Assembly (NCBI RefSeq): GCF_016722965.1
Contig: NZ_JAEQNB010000001.1
Span: forward strand, 310,001-374,000
Direction: 5' to 3'
DNA: 64,000 bases
From: Tumebacillus amylolyticus
GTDB lineage: Bacteria > Bacillota > Bacilli > Tumebacillales > Tumebacillaceae
Numbering within the stretch: the first letter of the stretch is position 1; each line of letters starts with the position of its first letter. Both the position numbers and the translations under genes were made by a program. This document shows, piece by piece, positions 25,245-33,903 of the stretch. The notes beneath the pieces are model-generated. The model had not been told where the DNA came from and ran no database searches. It saw nothing but the letters and a program-made list of their open reading frames with translations.

Positions 25245-26792
25245 TTAGTTGACGCCGACGGCTGTCCACGCGTTGACAACCGCGTTGTAGACGTCGGAAC
25301 TTGTGCCGTAGAGAGCCGCTGCTGCTTGGATTGTTGCAGAGCGCGCACCGGAGAAGTCGGTGGACGCGGTCATGTAGTCACGAGACGCGGTGTACCAGAC
25401 TTTGCCCGCGATGGTGCGGGAGCCGATGGCGGTTGCGAAGTTGTAGAACGCTTTGTTCGGGATGCCGGAGTTGGTGTGAACGCCGCCGTTGTCAGATGTG
25501 GTGTTCACGTAGTTGCTCATGTTGTCCGGGTTGCCGTTGAGGGTCGGGTCTGCCATCGAGCGAAGCGAATCTCCTGCGATGTTCGGGGTGTAGATGTCTT
25601 CGCCGATCAGCCAGTTTTTGCCCTCGATGACAGACGCCATCGCATCCGACCACGATTCGTTCAGGGCGCCGGACTGGTTGGAGTAGGTGAGATTCGACGT
25701 CTTCTCGGTAACGGCATGCGTCAATTCGTGCGCGATGACGTCGAGACCGCCCGCGAAGTTGATGAACGTGGTGCCGTCACCGTCGCCGTACGACATTTGC
25801 GTGCCGTCCCAGAACGCGTTGTTGTATTTGCTGCCGTAGTGGACGCCGGAGAGCAACGTGTGCCCGGCGTTGTCGTAGGAGTTGCGGCCGAGTTGGTTTA
25901 GGTAGTAGTCATACACAACGCCCGCGTAGTAGTGCGCGTCAACGCCTGCGCGTTGGTTCGCCGTATCCCACACGTTGTCTGCGTCCGTCATGTCCGATTG
26001 CAGGAACGAGAATTGCCAGCCTTTGTAGTCGCGGGTGCGGATGACGCCCCCAGTTGCGAACATCGGCTTGCTTTGGTCTTCTAAGTAATACTTGCCGCTC
26101 TTGAGCGTGGTGTTGATAGACTTGGAGTCGCCCAAGACACCCGTCCCGGTGCCGGTTGCGTTCTCGATGGTGTTCAGCGCCTGCACGATCGAGCCGTCGG
26201 TTGCGTTGACGAAGATCTGCCAGCGGCCCGGTTGGTCGCTTTTGTAAGTGACGTTGACGAGATAGGCGAGCACCGCAACGTCCCCCTGCGGCACGTAGAG
26301 AAGTTCGGAGGTGGCAGCTTGGTCGAGTTCACCGGTATAGCCGGTGTGCGCGACCGCTTTGTCAATCGCTTGCTTTGCATCCAGTTTCGCTTGGGTGGCG
26401 GTCGGGGTCAAGGCGCTGTAGGTACCGGTTACGCCTTGGACATCGCCGTTGGCTTCATGAACGATCATCTGCTCACCGAACACGCGCAAACCGTTCACGG
26501 TGTGGTCGAGTTTGGTATGGGTGGTGCCGTTCTCGTCGAGGTGGGTGTCCTTGGCTTTGAACTTGCCTTGGGCTTTGTCGAAGCCGAAGTCGGCGTTGAC
26601 TTTGTCCAACGCGCTCAGGGCGCGTGCTTCCGGTGTGGAACCGGACGCTTTGCCGAGTTTGCCGGAGACGGTGTGGACTTTGCCTTTTTCGTTTTTGTAC
26701 ACATGTTTGTCGGATGCCGCCTGGGCAGACAAAGCAAAGGACGAAGTGACGACGGTGGACAGGACGAGAGTCGCGATGAGTTTTTTGTTCAC
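25245..26792 (-). CDS. Secreted M4 metalloprotease, array member 2
   Basis: This 515-residue preproprotease uses a GTG start at 26792, chosen because GGGAGGTCTTC lies at proper spacing; the longer frame from 26840 runs into the upstream terminator. The N-terminus (NKKLIATLVLS) is a Sec signal. The propeptide spans about residues 30-215. The catalytic domain contains HELTHAVTEKT, NESWSDAM and DNGGVHTNSGIPNKAF. YGDGDG before the zinc helix suggests calcium or structural-loop conservation. It is expected to be a zinc endopeptidase with preference for large hydrophobic residues at P1', as in thermolysin. No own promoter is apparent. Confidence 0.95.
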   Translation of the reverse strand: MNKKLIATLVLSTVVTSSFALSAQAASDKHVYKNEKGKVHTVSGKLGKASGSTPEARALSALDKVNADFGFDKAQGKFKAKDTHLDENGTTHTKLDHTVNGLRVFGEQMIVHEANGDVQGVTGTYSALTPTATQAKLDAKQAIDKAVAHTGYTGELDQAATSELLYVPQGDVAVLAYLVNVTYKSDQPGRWQIFVNATDGSIVQALNTIENATGTGTGVLGDSKSINTTLKSGKYYLEDQSKPMFATGGVIRTRDYKGWQFSFLQSDMTDADNVWDTANQRAGVDAHYYAGVVYDYYLNQLGRNSYDNAGHTLLSGVHYGSKYNNAFWDGTQMSYGDGDGTTFINFAGGLDVIAHELTHAVTEKTSNLTYSNQSGALNESWSDAMASVIEGKNWLIGEDIYTPNIAGDSLRSMADPTLNGNPDNMSNYVNTTSDNGGVHTNSGIPNKAFYNFATAIGSRTIAGKVWYTASRDYMTASTDFSGARSATIQAAAALYGTSSDVYNAVVNAWTAVGVN

Positions 26793-26828
26793 GTTGAAGA
26801 CCTCCCATGTTGTGATCAGGATGTATAG

Positions 26829-26868
26829 AAAAAAGACCATACTGCCTGAGGCTGTATGGTCTTTTTTT
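26829..26868 (-). terminator. Terminator between M4 members 2 and 3
   Basis: On the minus strand AAAGACCATACAGCC pairs with GGCAGTATGGTCTTT; T residues follow. Confidence 0.85.
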
Positions 26869-26880
26869 CTAATGTAGCGA

Positions 26881-28461
26881 TTAGTTGACGCCTACGTTGG
26901 TCCAAGCTGTTTGCAGCGCGGAGTAGTAGGAAGACGTCGTGCCGTAGAGAGCGCCGACCGCTTGCAGGGTAGCTGCGCGAGCGCCGGAGAAGTTGGTGGA
27001 AGAGGTCATGTAGTCGCGGGAAGCGATGTACCAGACCTTGGATGCGATGGTGCGGGAACCGATCGCGGTTGCGAAGTTGTAGAACGCTTTGTTCGGGATG
27101 CCGGAGTTGGTGTGAACGCCGCCGTTGTCTTGGGTGGTGTTCACGTATTGGGACATGTTCTCCGGATCGCCGTAGACGGACGGGTTGGACAGGGAGCGCA
27201 GACCGTCTCCCGGGGTGTTCGGGGTGTAGATGTCGTCGCCAACCAACCAGTTGTCGTTTTCGATGGAGACGCCTTGTGCGTCAGACCAGGATTCGTTGAG
27301 CGCGCCGGATTGGCCGGAGTAGGTCAGGTTGGAGGTGCGCTCGGTGATGCCGTGGGTGATTTCGTGCGCATCGACGTCGAGGTCGCCGGAGAGCGGGATG
27401 AAGGTTACGCCGTCGCCGTCGCCGTAGGTCATCTTGGTGCCATCCCAGAACGCGTTGTTGTAGGAACGGCTGTAGTGAACGCCGGACAGCATGGTGCCGC
27501 CGTTGTCGTCAAAGGAGTTGCGGTTGAAGTTCGACAGGTAGTAGTCGTAGACTTTGCCTGCGTAGAAGTGAGCATCGACAGCAGCCGGATCGGTCCAGAC
27601 GTTGTCCGTGTCGGTGTAGTCGGTCATGGTACGGGTGCCGTTCGCGTAGTTCTGGGTGCGAATGACGCCGCCATTGGAGAACATTTGCTTGGTTTGGTCG
27701 ATCAGGTAGTAGGTGCCGGTGGAGGACTTGATGGTGTTCAGGGACTTGGTGTCGCCGAGAACGCCCTTGCCGGAGCCGATTGCGTTGGTGCCGGTCGGAG
27801 TGGAGCCGCCGCCGCCCGGTTTTGCGAAGTCGATCTTGTTGATCGAGTTCACGATGGAACCGTTGGTTGCGTCAACTGCGATTTCGTAACGGCCCGGTTC
27901 GTCGCCGACCGTGTTGGTGAATTGAACGAGGTATGCGAGAACTGCTTTGTCACCGGACGGGTAGTAGAGCAGTTCAGCGGTTGCCGGTTGCTCGAGGTCG
28001 CCGGTGAAGCCGGTGGAAGCAACTGCGTTGGAGATCGCTTGTGCGGAGGTGACGTCTGCTTTGGTAGCCGTAGCTTTCAGAGCGCGGAAGTCGCCGGTGA
28101 CGCCTTGGACATCGCCGTTCGCTTCGTGGACGATCATTTGTTGATCGAAGACGCGCAGGCCGTTGATGGTGCGGTCCATTTTGGTGTGAGCGACGCCGTT
28201 TGCGTCTTTATGAGTTTCCTTCGATTTGAAGTTGCCGCGAGCGGTGTCAAAGCCGAAGTCTTTGCTTACTTTGTCGAGGGCGTTCAGGGCGCGTTCTTCG
28301 GCGGTGGAGCCGGAGACTTTGCCGAGTTTGCCGACTACGTTATGGACGGTGCCTTTTTCGTTTTTCAGGACTTGTTTGTCACTGGCAGCACCAGCGGACA
28401 TGGTGAAGGCGGAGCCGATGAGCGAAGTCAGGACGAGCGTGGTTACGAGTTTTTTGTTCAT
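26881..28461 (-). CDS. Secreted M4 metalloprotease, array member 3
   Basis: This 526-residue preproprotease has signal peptide, FTP/PepSY propeptide and M4 catalytic domain. Zinc-site segments are HEITHGITERT, NESWSDAQ and DNGGVHTNSGI. It is longer than its neighbours because of a glycine-rich linker (PGGGGSTPTG, about residues 220-229) at the expected junction between propeptide and mature enzyme. The catalytic domain also has DLDVDAHE, an acidic lead-in to the zinc helix. It has its own sigma-A promoter and a terminator, though the next two genes downstream appear to lack promoters. Confidence 0.95.
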   Translation of the reverse strand: MNKKLVTTLVLTSLIGSAFTMSAGAASDKQVLKNEKGTVHNVVGKLGKVSGSTAEERALNALDKVSKDFGFDTARGNFKSKETHKDANGVAHTKMDRTINGLRVFDQQMIVHEANGDVQGVTGDFRALKATATKADVTSAQAISNAVASTGFTGDLEQPATAELLYYPSGDKAVLAYLVQFTNTVGDEPGRYEIAVDATNGSIVNSINKIDFAKPGGGGSTPTGTNAIGSGKGVLGDTKSLNTIKSSTGTYYLIDQTKQMFSNGGVIRTQNYANGTRTMTDYTDTDNVWTDPAAVDAHFYAGKVYDYYLSNFNRNSFDDNGGTMLSGVHYSRSYNNAFWDGTKMTYGDGDGVTFIPLSGDLDVDAHEITHGITERTSNLTYSGQSGALNESWSDAQGVSIENDNWLVGDDIYTPNTPGDGLRSLSNPSVYGDPENMSQYVNTTQDNGGVHTNSGIPNKAFYNFATAIGSRTIASKVWYIASRDYMTSSTNFSGARAATLQAVGALYGTTSSYYSALQTAWTNVGVN

Positions 28462-28522
28462 TGCTTAAAAACCCCCTTGAATTAATTTATCTAGCTGTAA
28501 TGTTTTGTTCGTTGTAATTTGA

Positions 28523-28551
28523 ATTGTACGGGAACTGTGAAGAGGAGTCAA
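28523..28551 (-). promoter_or_regulatory. Sigma-A promoter of M4 member 3
   Basis: On the minus strand TTGACT and TACAAT are separated by 17 bases, 62 bases before the start codon. Confidence 0.6.
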
Positions 28552-28591
28552 TGAAATTTTAGAAAATTTTCATTAGTGCTAAAAAGTTGTA

Positions 28592-30379
28592 CTATTCGAC
28601 ACCGACTGCGCTCCAAGCGGCGGCGAGGTCGCGAACGGCGGCAGAGTCAGCGCCGTAGACGACGGAGCAAGCTTGGAGGGTGGCTGCGCGGGCGGTGGAA
28701 AAGTCGCTGTCGGGCGTCATGTAATCGCGCAGGGCGAGGTACCAGACGAGGCCGGCTTTTTCACGAGATTGAAGTGCGGTTGCAAAATTGTAAAAGGCCC
28801 GGTTCGGGATGGCTGCATAGGCATGCACGTCGATCACAGGCTCATGGACACTAGGATGCGGCAACGGCGCAGGCGTCTCGTCCTGAGAGTCCGTATTGTC
28901 CTGGGAGTCTGAGTTGTCTTGGGAGTCTGAGTTGTCTTGGGAGTCTGAGTTGTCTTGGGAGTCTGAGTTGCCTTGGGAGTCTGAGTTGCCTTGGGAGTCT
29001 GAGTTGGCTTGGGAGTCTGAGTTGCCTTGGGAGTTTTGGTTTTGCTGGTCGTTCGGGTTGGGCGTCGGGTCGGAACCTGTATTGGGAGTGTCGCCTGTGA
29101 GTTGATGGATTGGATTGGTGTCGGTTCCACCGCCGTGTGCGATGACGTAGCCTTCGTCGGAGTGAGCGAGCAGGCTCTGCTGGGATTGTTCTTGAATCCG
29201 GTTCAGGTCAAGCTCGTCGGACAGCGTACGCAACCCGCCCGACTTCAGATCTTCCCCGATCGTCCAGTTTTTGCCCTCGATCACACACGCCATCACATCC
29301 GCCCACGACTCACTCAACGCTCCGGACTGCCCCTTGTACAGCAGGCCTGCCGTAGAATCGATCACGGCATGCGTCCATTCATGAGCCGCGACATCCAACG
29401 GCGCGCGATCCCCATAGACGACCCGCGTTCCGTCCCAAAATGCTCCCACATCCTTGCCGCCAAATTGCACGGCAGAGATCATCGAACTTCCCCGATCATC
29501 GTAAGAATTACGATGGAAATGCTTCAAAAAGTAGTCATACACAATCCCTGCATTGTCCTGCGCAGACACGGCAACCGCTTGATTGGCACTGTCCCAGTTG
29601 TTGTCGAGATCGCGCACCATCGACTCCGATTGCGTCCCGCCTTGGAACGTATACGTCCGAATCGTCGACCCATTTCGCTCGAAGAAAGGACGAGTTTCAT
29701 CTATTAAATAATAAACGCCGTTCTGCAACTTCGAAGCGACCCGCTCAACATTGTTCACAGAGGAGATGACCGACCCGTCCACGGCATCAATCAACACCGT
29801 CCACCGCCCCGGATCATCTCCCATCCAATTGAGATGCACCACATACGCGAGATAGGCGTTGCCGTCGTTGGCCGGGTCGTACACGAGTTCCGCTTTCAAC
29901 TCGTCGGTCGAGCCGGTGAAGTGAACGGCCGCGGCCGCTTTTTCCAATGCGTCCGTTTCTGTGATCATGGGGGACTCGGTGTTGGGGGTCAAAGGCTCGC
30001 AAAAACCGGTGACGCCGATCAAGCGGTCGCCTTTTTCATGCAACAAGACCTGACGTCCATAAACGGGGAGGTTGTTCAAACGCGGTTGCAGCCGTTGGTG
30101 CGTGATCCCGTATTCGTCAAGCGTACGACCCTCATAAGAAAACAGCTCCTCCGGGTTCTGGAAGCCATACGTCTCCCCGAGAAGTCGCAGAGCGTTCATC
30201 GCTCGCTGCGATTCCGAGGACCCGCTGAATTTGCCAAGCGACCCTGTAGAACTCCACAGGCTGTGGACGTGGCCCGATTCGTTTTTCTCTATATGTAGCG
30301 AGTCGTCCGCAAGGGCAGACGTCGCCGGGAGGAACAGCGCGGCACTGAACAGGAGCGGAGCCAAAGCCTTGTTTTTCAT
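28592..30379 (-). CDS. Divergent M4 metalloprotease with repeat linker inside the catalytic domain, array member 4
   Basis: This 595-residue protein starts at 30379 (TTGGAGGGTTGTCCG upstream; the longer frame from 30472 runs through the previous terminator). It has a signal peptide (about 1-24), an FTP/PepSY propeptide and an M4 domain with HEWTH at 333-337 and Glu357 in LSESWAD. In the other members the catalytic histidine follows 60 residues later; here it is probably His519 in DVHAYAAIPN, 162 residues later. The insert includes eight SQ[GDA]N[ST]D hexapeptides (about 449-498) and proline-rich ends. The GDGDG loop before the zinc helix is shortened to GDRAPLD, and the C-terminus is VGVE. 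Activity is uncertain. No terminator is seen downstream. Confidence 0.9.
   Translation of the reverse strand: MKNKALAPLLFSAALFLPATSALADDSLHIEKNESGHVHSLWSSTGSLGKFSGSSESQRAMNALRLLGETYGFQNPEELFSYEGRTLDEYGITHQRLQPRLNNLPVYGRQVLLHEKGDRLIGVTGFCEPLTPNTESPMITETDALEKAAAAVHFTGSTDELKAELVYDPANDGNAYLAYVVHLNWMGDDPGRWTVLIDAVDGSVISSVNNVERVASKLQNGVYYLIDETRPFFERNGSTIRTYTFQGGTQSESMVRDLDNNWDSANQAVAVSAQDNAGIVYDYFLKHFHRNSYDDRGSSMISAVQFGGKDVGAFWDGTRVVYGDRAPLDVAAHEWTHAVIDSTAGLLYKGQSGALSESWADVMACVIEGKNWTIGEDLKSGGLRTLSDELDLNRIQEQSQQSLLAHSDEGYVIAHGGGTDTNPIHQLTGDTPNTGSDPTPNPNDQQNQNSQGNSDSQANSDSQGNSDSQGNSDSQDNSDSQDNSDSQDNSDSQDNTDSQDETPAPLPHPSVHEPVIDVHAYAAIPNRAFYNFATALQSREKAGLVWYLALRDYMTPDSDFSTARAATLQACSVVYGADSAAVRDLAAAWSAVGVE
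28881..29042. repeat. 18-base minisatellite inside the M4 member 4 gene
   Basis: Seven near-identical 18-base units (28899-29024, plus-strand consensus TCTTGGGAGTCTGAGTTG) are flanked by one degenerate and one partial unit. The period is a multiple of three, so changes in copy number keep the frame and only lengthen or shorten the linker. Confidence 0.9.
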
Positions 30380-30418
30380 CGGACAACCCTCCAACTGAAT
30401 TTTATACACGATATCTAA

Positions 30419-30447
30419 ATAGTAAGATATCAACGTTAAACAGTCAA
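30419..30447 (-). promoter_or_regulatory. Sigma-A promoter of M4 member 4
   Basis: On the minus strand TTGACT and TACTAT are separated by 17 bases. The -35 directly follows the T tract of the upstream terminator. Confidence 0.6.
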
Positions 30448-30479
30448 TAAAAAACCCCGTGACCGAAGTCACAGGGTTA
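30448..30479 (-). terminator. Terminator of M4 member 5 with a UUCG loop
   Basis: On the minus strand CCTGTGAC pairs with GTCACGGG around a C(TTCG)G tetraloop, followed by six T residues. Confidence 0.85.
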
Positions 30480-30492
30480 TAGAAGGTGGAGA

Positions 30493-32037
30493 TTAGTTAA
30501 CACCGACGTTGGTCCAAGCGGATTGCAGAGCGGTGTAGTAGGAAGAGGTGGAGCCGTACAGAGCTGCAACAGCTTGCAGGGTTGCTGCACGAGCGCCGGA
30601 GAAGTCGGTGGTGGAGGTCATGTAGTCACGATCTGCCTGGTACCAAACTTTACCTGCGATGGTGCGGGAACCGATTGCGGTTGCGAAGTTGTAGAACGCT
30701 TTGTTCGGGATGCCGGAGTTGGTGTGAACGCCGCCGTTGTCAGACGTGGTCACAACGTACTTGCTCATGTTGTCCGGATCGCCGTAGATGGTCGGATCTT
30801 GCATGGAGCGGAATGCGGTGTAGCCGCCGCCCGGGATGCAGATGTCTTCGCCCATCAGCCAGTTCTTGCCTTCGATAACTGCGCCCATTGCATCGGACCA
30901 GGACTCGTTGAGAGCACCGGATTGGTCTTGGTAGACGAGGCCGGACGTCTTCTCGGTGACGCCGTGGGTCAGCTCGTGACCGATAACGTCAACTGCACCG
31001 GAGAAGTTGCGGAATTGAACGCCGTCGCCATCGCCGTACACCATGTAGGTGCCGTTCCAGAACGCGTTGTTGTAGTTTTTGCTGTAGTGAACCAACGAGT
31101 CGAGCGTCATGCCGTTGTCGTCGATGGAGTTGCGGTTTACGTTGTTTTTGTACCAGTCATAGACTTGACCTGCGTAGAATTGCGCGTCAACCGCTGCGCG
31201 TTGCGTGGTGGTGTTCCACACGTTGTCTGCGTCGGTCATGTCGTACATGAGAGAGGTACGGTTTTTCATGTCGCGGGTACGAATGATCCCGGTCATCGGC
31301 TTGGTGGTGTCTTCGAGGTAGTAAGCGCCGGACTTGAGGGTGGTGTTGATCGACTTGGTGTCGCCGAGAACGCCGATCCCGGTGCCGACTACGTTTTCTA
31401 CTTTGTTGATGACTTTGGTGATGGAGCCGTCAACCGCGTTGACGAAGACGTCCGAATTCACCGGGGTGTCGCCGAGTGCGTTCACGGAAACTTTATAGGT
31501 GAGAACCGCTTGGTTGCCAACCGGGAGATACACGAGTTGTGCAGCGAGTGCGCCGGTCAGTTGGTAGCCTTCCGGAGTTACGCCGGTTTCAGCCAGTGCT
31601 TTGTCAACTGCGGTGGAGGATTCGATGGAAGCTTTGGTTGCGGTCGGAACGAGCGCTTTGTAAGTCCCGGTGATGCCGGAGACTTCGCCTGCATTTTCAT
31701 GTACGATCATCTGTTGGCCGAAGACTTCGATGCCGTTGATGACGTTGTTCAATTTCGTGTGAGAGGTGCCGAGTTCGTCTACATGGCTTTCCTTCGCTTT
31801 GAAGTTGCCGGTAGCTTTTGCGAACCCGAAGTCAGCTTTTACACGATCGAGTGCGTTCAGAGCGCGTTCTTCAGCGGTGGAACCGCTTACTTTGCCGAGC
31901 TTGCCGACAACGTTGTGGACTGCGCCTTTTTCGTTTTTCAGGACTTGCTTGTCTGCCGGAGCAGCGCCTGCGTTGATTGCGAATGCGGATGCTACGAGCG
32001 AAGACATAACCAGCGTGGTGACCAACTTTTTGTTCAT
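30493..32037 (-). CDS. Secreted M4 metalloprotease, array member 5
   Basis: This 514-residue preproprotease has the signal MNKKLVTTLVMSSLVASAFA, nearly identical to members 7 and 8, then the propeptide and the M4 catalytic domain. The zinc-site segments are HELTHGVTEKT, NESWSDAM and DNGGVHTNSGI. It differs from its neighbours in the loop after GEDI, which reads CIPGGGYTAF rather than YTPxxxGDALR. The propeptide also carries a short insertion near EGYQLTGAL. GGGAGGCAATTT precedes the ATG. Promoter and terminator are both present, so it is an independent unit. Confidence 0.95.
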   Translation of the reverse strand: MNKKLVTTLVMSSLVASAFAINAGAAPADKQVLKNEKGAVHNVVGKLGKVSGSTAEERALNALDRVKADFGFAKATGNFKAKESHVDELGTSHTKLNNVINGIEVFGQQMIVHENAGEVSGITGTYKALVPTATKASIESSTAVDKALAETGVTPEGYQLTGALAAQLVYLPVGNQAVLTYKVSVNALGDTPVNSDVFVNAVDGSITKVINKVENVVGTGIGVLGDTKSINTTLKSGAYYLEDTTKPMTGIIRTRDMKNRTSLMYDMTDADNVWNTTTQRAAVDAQFYAGQVYDWYKNNVNRNSIDDNGMTLDSLVHYSKNYNNAFWNGTYMVYGDGDGVQFRNFSGAVDVIGHELTHGVTEKTSGLVYQDQSGALNESWSDAMGAVIEGKNWLMGEDICIPGGGYTAFRSMQDPTIYGDPDNMSKYVVTTSDNGGVHTNSGIPNKAFYNFATAIGSRTIAGKVWYQADRDYMTSTTDFSGARAATLQAVAALYGSTSSYYTALQSAWTNVGVN

Positions 32038-32093
32038 TTTAAATTGCCTCCCTGTTTTGTAATTGGATGCTCAATGTCTCTGTCTATGTTTTT

Positions 32094-32122
32094 ATTATGC
32101 GTTCTTGTGAATAATCTGTCAA
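32094..32122 (-). promoter_or_regulatory. Sigma-A promoter of M4 member 5
   Basis: On the minus strand TTGACA and CATAAT are separated by 17 bases, 57 bases before the start codon. Confidence 0.65.
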
Positions 32123-32152
32123 TAGAATTTTCGGAAAAATTTTTATAGGAAT

Positions 32153-32184
32153 AAAAAAACCCAAGCCAGAGTCGGCTTGGGTTT
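32153..32184 (-). terminator. Terminator of M4 member 6
   Basis: On the minus strand AAACCCAAGCC pairs with GGCTTGGGTTT and T residues follow. Confidence 0.85.
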
Positions 32185-32195
32185 ACTTTATGAGT

Positions 32196-33740
32196 CTAGT
32201 TTACGCCTACAGTGGTCCAGGCGGTTTGCAAAGAAGTTGCATAAATAGAAGTGGGGCCGTACAGCGCGGACACCGCTTGCAAGGTCGCCGCTCGTGCGCC
32301 GGAGAAGTTGGTGGAAGAGGTCATATAGTCACGGGAAGCCACGTACCAGACTTTGCCGGCGATGGTGCGGGAGCCGATGGCGGTGGCGAAGTTGTAGAAC
32401 GCTTTGTTCGGAATGCCGGAGTTGGCGTGTACGCCGCCGTTGTCTGTGAGGGTGTTTACGAAATTCAGCATGCTGTCCGGTTGGCCGTAGAGGGTGGGGA
32501 TAGCGAGAGAGCGCAATGCATCTCCGGCTGTAGAAGGCGTGAAGACATCCTCCCCGATCTCCCAATCATCGCCGTCGACGACAGAAGCTTGAGCATCGGA
32601 CCACGATTCGCTGAGAGCACCGGATTGGTTGCTGTAGGTTAAGTTGCAGGTAAATTGGGTAACGGCGTGGGTCAGTTCGTGGGCGACGATGTCTCGAGCG
32701 CCGGACAGCGGGAGGTAGTTGATGCCGTCCCCGTCTCCGTACATCATCTCCATTCCGTTCCAGAAAGCGCCGTTGTAATTCGTCGAGTAATGCACGTTTG
32801 AATAAATTGGACCACCGGCATTGTCAAAGGAATTGCGTCCGAGGCCCTTGTAATAGTCCCAAACCACGCCGGCGAAGTAGTGGGCATCGACGGCCGCTCG
32901 CTGGGGGGAAGCGTCCCAGATGTTGTCGCTGTCCGTCATGTAATAGCCGGTGCTCGTGCCGTTGGAATAGGTGAACGTTTCAATGTCCCCGGTCATGGTT
33001 TTGGTGTGGTCTTCTAAATAGTAGGTTCCCGAATAATTGGTGGTGTGCAGGGTCTTGGTATCGCCGAGTACGCCTGTGCCGGTTCCGTTTGCGACGGTCA
33101 AATTCTCCAATTCATTGATCGATCGGACGATGGAACCGTCGAGAGCGTTGACAAAAATCAGCCAATTACCGGGGTTCTGTGCATCGTTGTAGGCGAGGTT
33201 GACTTTGTAGGTGAGGACTGCGTTGCTGCCCTGCGCGACATAATTGAGCTCGGATGTGGCGGTGCGGGTCAGTGTTCCATGAAAGTCGAGGGAGTTCAGC
33301 GCTTTCTCGATCGCTTGTTCTTCGGTCAAAACGGGGGTATCCGTGTTGGGGGTCAGATTGTCGAAATCTCCGGTGACACCCTTCACCGTACCGCTCATTT
33401 CATGCACGATCATTTGGTGATCAAAGACCGGAATTCCGTTGAGGGTCTGGTCAACTTTGGTGTGCGCCACGCCGTTTTCGTCTGTATGGGATTCGGTCAC
33501 ATGAAAATGACCGGCCGCTCGTGTGAAGCCGAATTTGGGTCCGACGAGGTCGAGCGCTTGGAGAGCTCGTTGTGCGGCCGTCGAGCCTGAAACTTTGCCC
33601 AAGGTGCCGACGACATTGTGTACTTTGCCCGCCTCGTCGCGCAGGGTTTGAACCGTATTGATTTGTGCAGATGCGGAATTCACCAGAACAGACGTGAGCA
33701 ATGAGGACATGACGAAGATTGAGTAAGTTGACCGTTTCAT
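32196..33740 (-). CDS. Secreted M4 metalloprotease, array member 6
   Basis: This 514-residue preproprotease has a different signal peptide start (MKRSTYSIFVMSSLL) from most array members. The propeptide and catalytic domain follow the common plan: HELTH at about 354-358, Glu378 in LSESWSDA and His438 in DNGGVHANSGI. A cysteine next to the zinc helix (TCNLTYS) and VHANS rather than VHTNS are local differences. GGGGGTCAGTATC precedes the ATG. It has its own promoter and terminator. Divergence from its neighbours suggests an older duplicate or a separate origin. Confidence 0.95.
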   Translation of the reverse strand: MKRSTYSIFVMSSLLTSVLVNSASAQINTVQTLRDEAGKVHNVVGTLGKVSGSTAAQRALQALDLVGPKFGFTRAAGHFHVTESHTDENGVAHTKVDQTLNGIPVFDHQMIVHEMSGTVKGVTGDFDNLTPNTDTPVLTEEQAIEKALNSLDFHGTLTRTATSELNYVAQGSNAVLTYKVNLAYNDAQNPGNWLIFVNALDGSIVRSINELENLTVANGTGTGVLGDTKTLHTTNYSGTYYLEDHTKTMTGDIETFTYSNGTSTGYYMTDSDNIWDASPQRAAVDAHYFAGVVWDYYKGLGRNSFDNAGGPIYSNVHYSTNYNGAFWNGMEMMYGDGDGINYLPLSGARDIVAHELTHAVTQFTCNLTYSNQSGALSESWSDAQASVVDGDDWEIGEDVFTPSTAGDALRSLAIPTLYGQPDSMLNFVNTLTDNGGVHANSGIPNKAFYNFATAIGSRTIAGKVWYVASRDYMTSSTNFSGARAATLQAVSALYGPTSIYATSLQTAWTTVGVN

Positions 33741-33780
33741 GATACTGACCCCCTACTTATATTTGGAAGTAATTATATTC

Positions 33781-33810
33781 ATGATACGTCAGTTCTTCAT
33801 TTAATGTCAA
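33781..33810 (-). promoter_or_regulatory. Sigma-A promoter of M4 member 6
   Basis: On the minus strand TTGACA and TATCAT are separated by 18 bases, 41 bases before the start codon. Confidence 0.6.
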
Positions 33811-33854
33811 TATAATCCCGATAGCAATTAAGCGTTTAGTCCCTTGACATCAAG

Positions 33855-33885
33855 AAAAAACCCATGACCGAAGTCATGGGTTTTT
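33855..33885 (-). terminator. Terminator of M4 member 7 with a UUCG loop
   Basis: On the minus strand CCCATGAC pairs with GTCATGGG around a C(TTCG)G tetraloop, followed by T residues. Confidence 0.9.
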
Positions 33886-33903
33886 CCAAAAACTGAGTGG
33901 TTA

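Noticed and set aside
26911-28485. Open frames over 500 codons on the plus strand opposite M4 protease genes (also 23607-25238, 30523-32148, 34135-35601, 35901-37364)
   Set aside because: They mirror real proteases with signal peptides and zinc motifs; the antisense frames have no ribosome binding sites or recognisable domains and arise from third-position GC bias repeated across paralogues.
28881-29042. CRISPR-like array
   Set aside because: The 18-base units are directly tandem with no spacers and are in frame within a protease gene.
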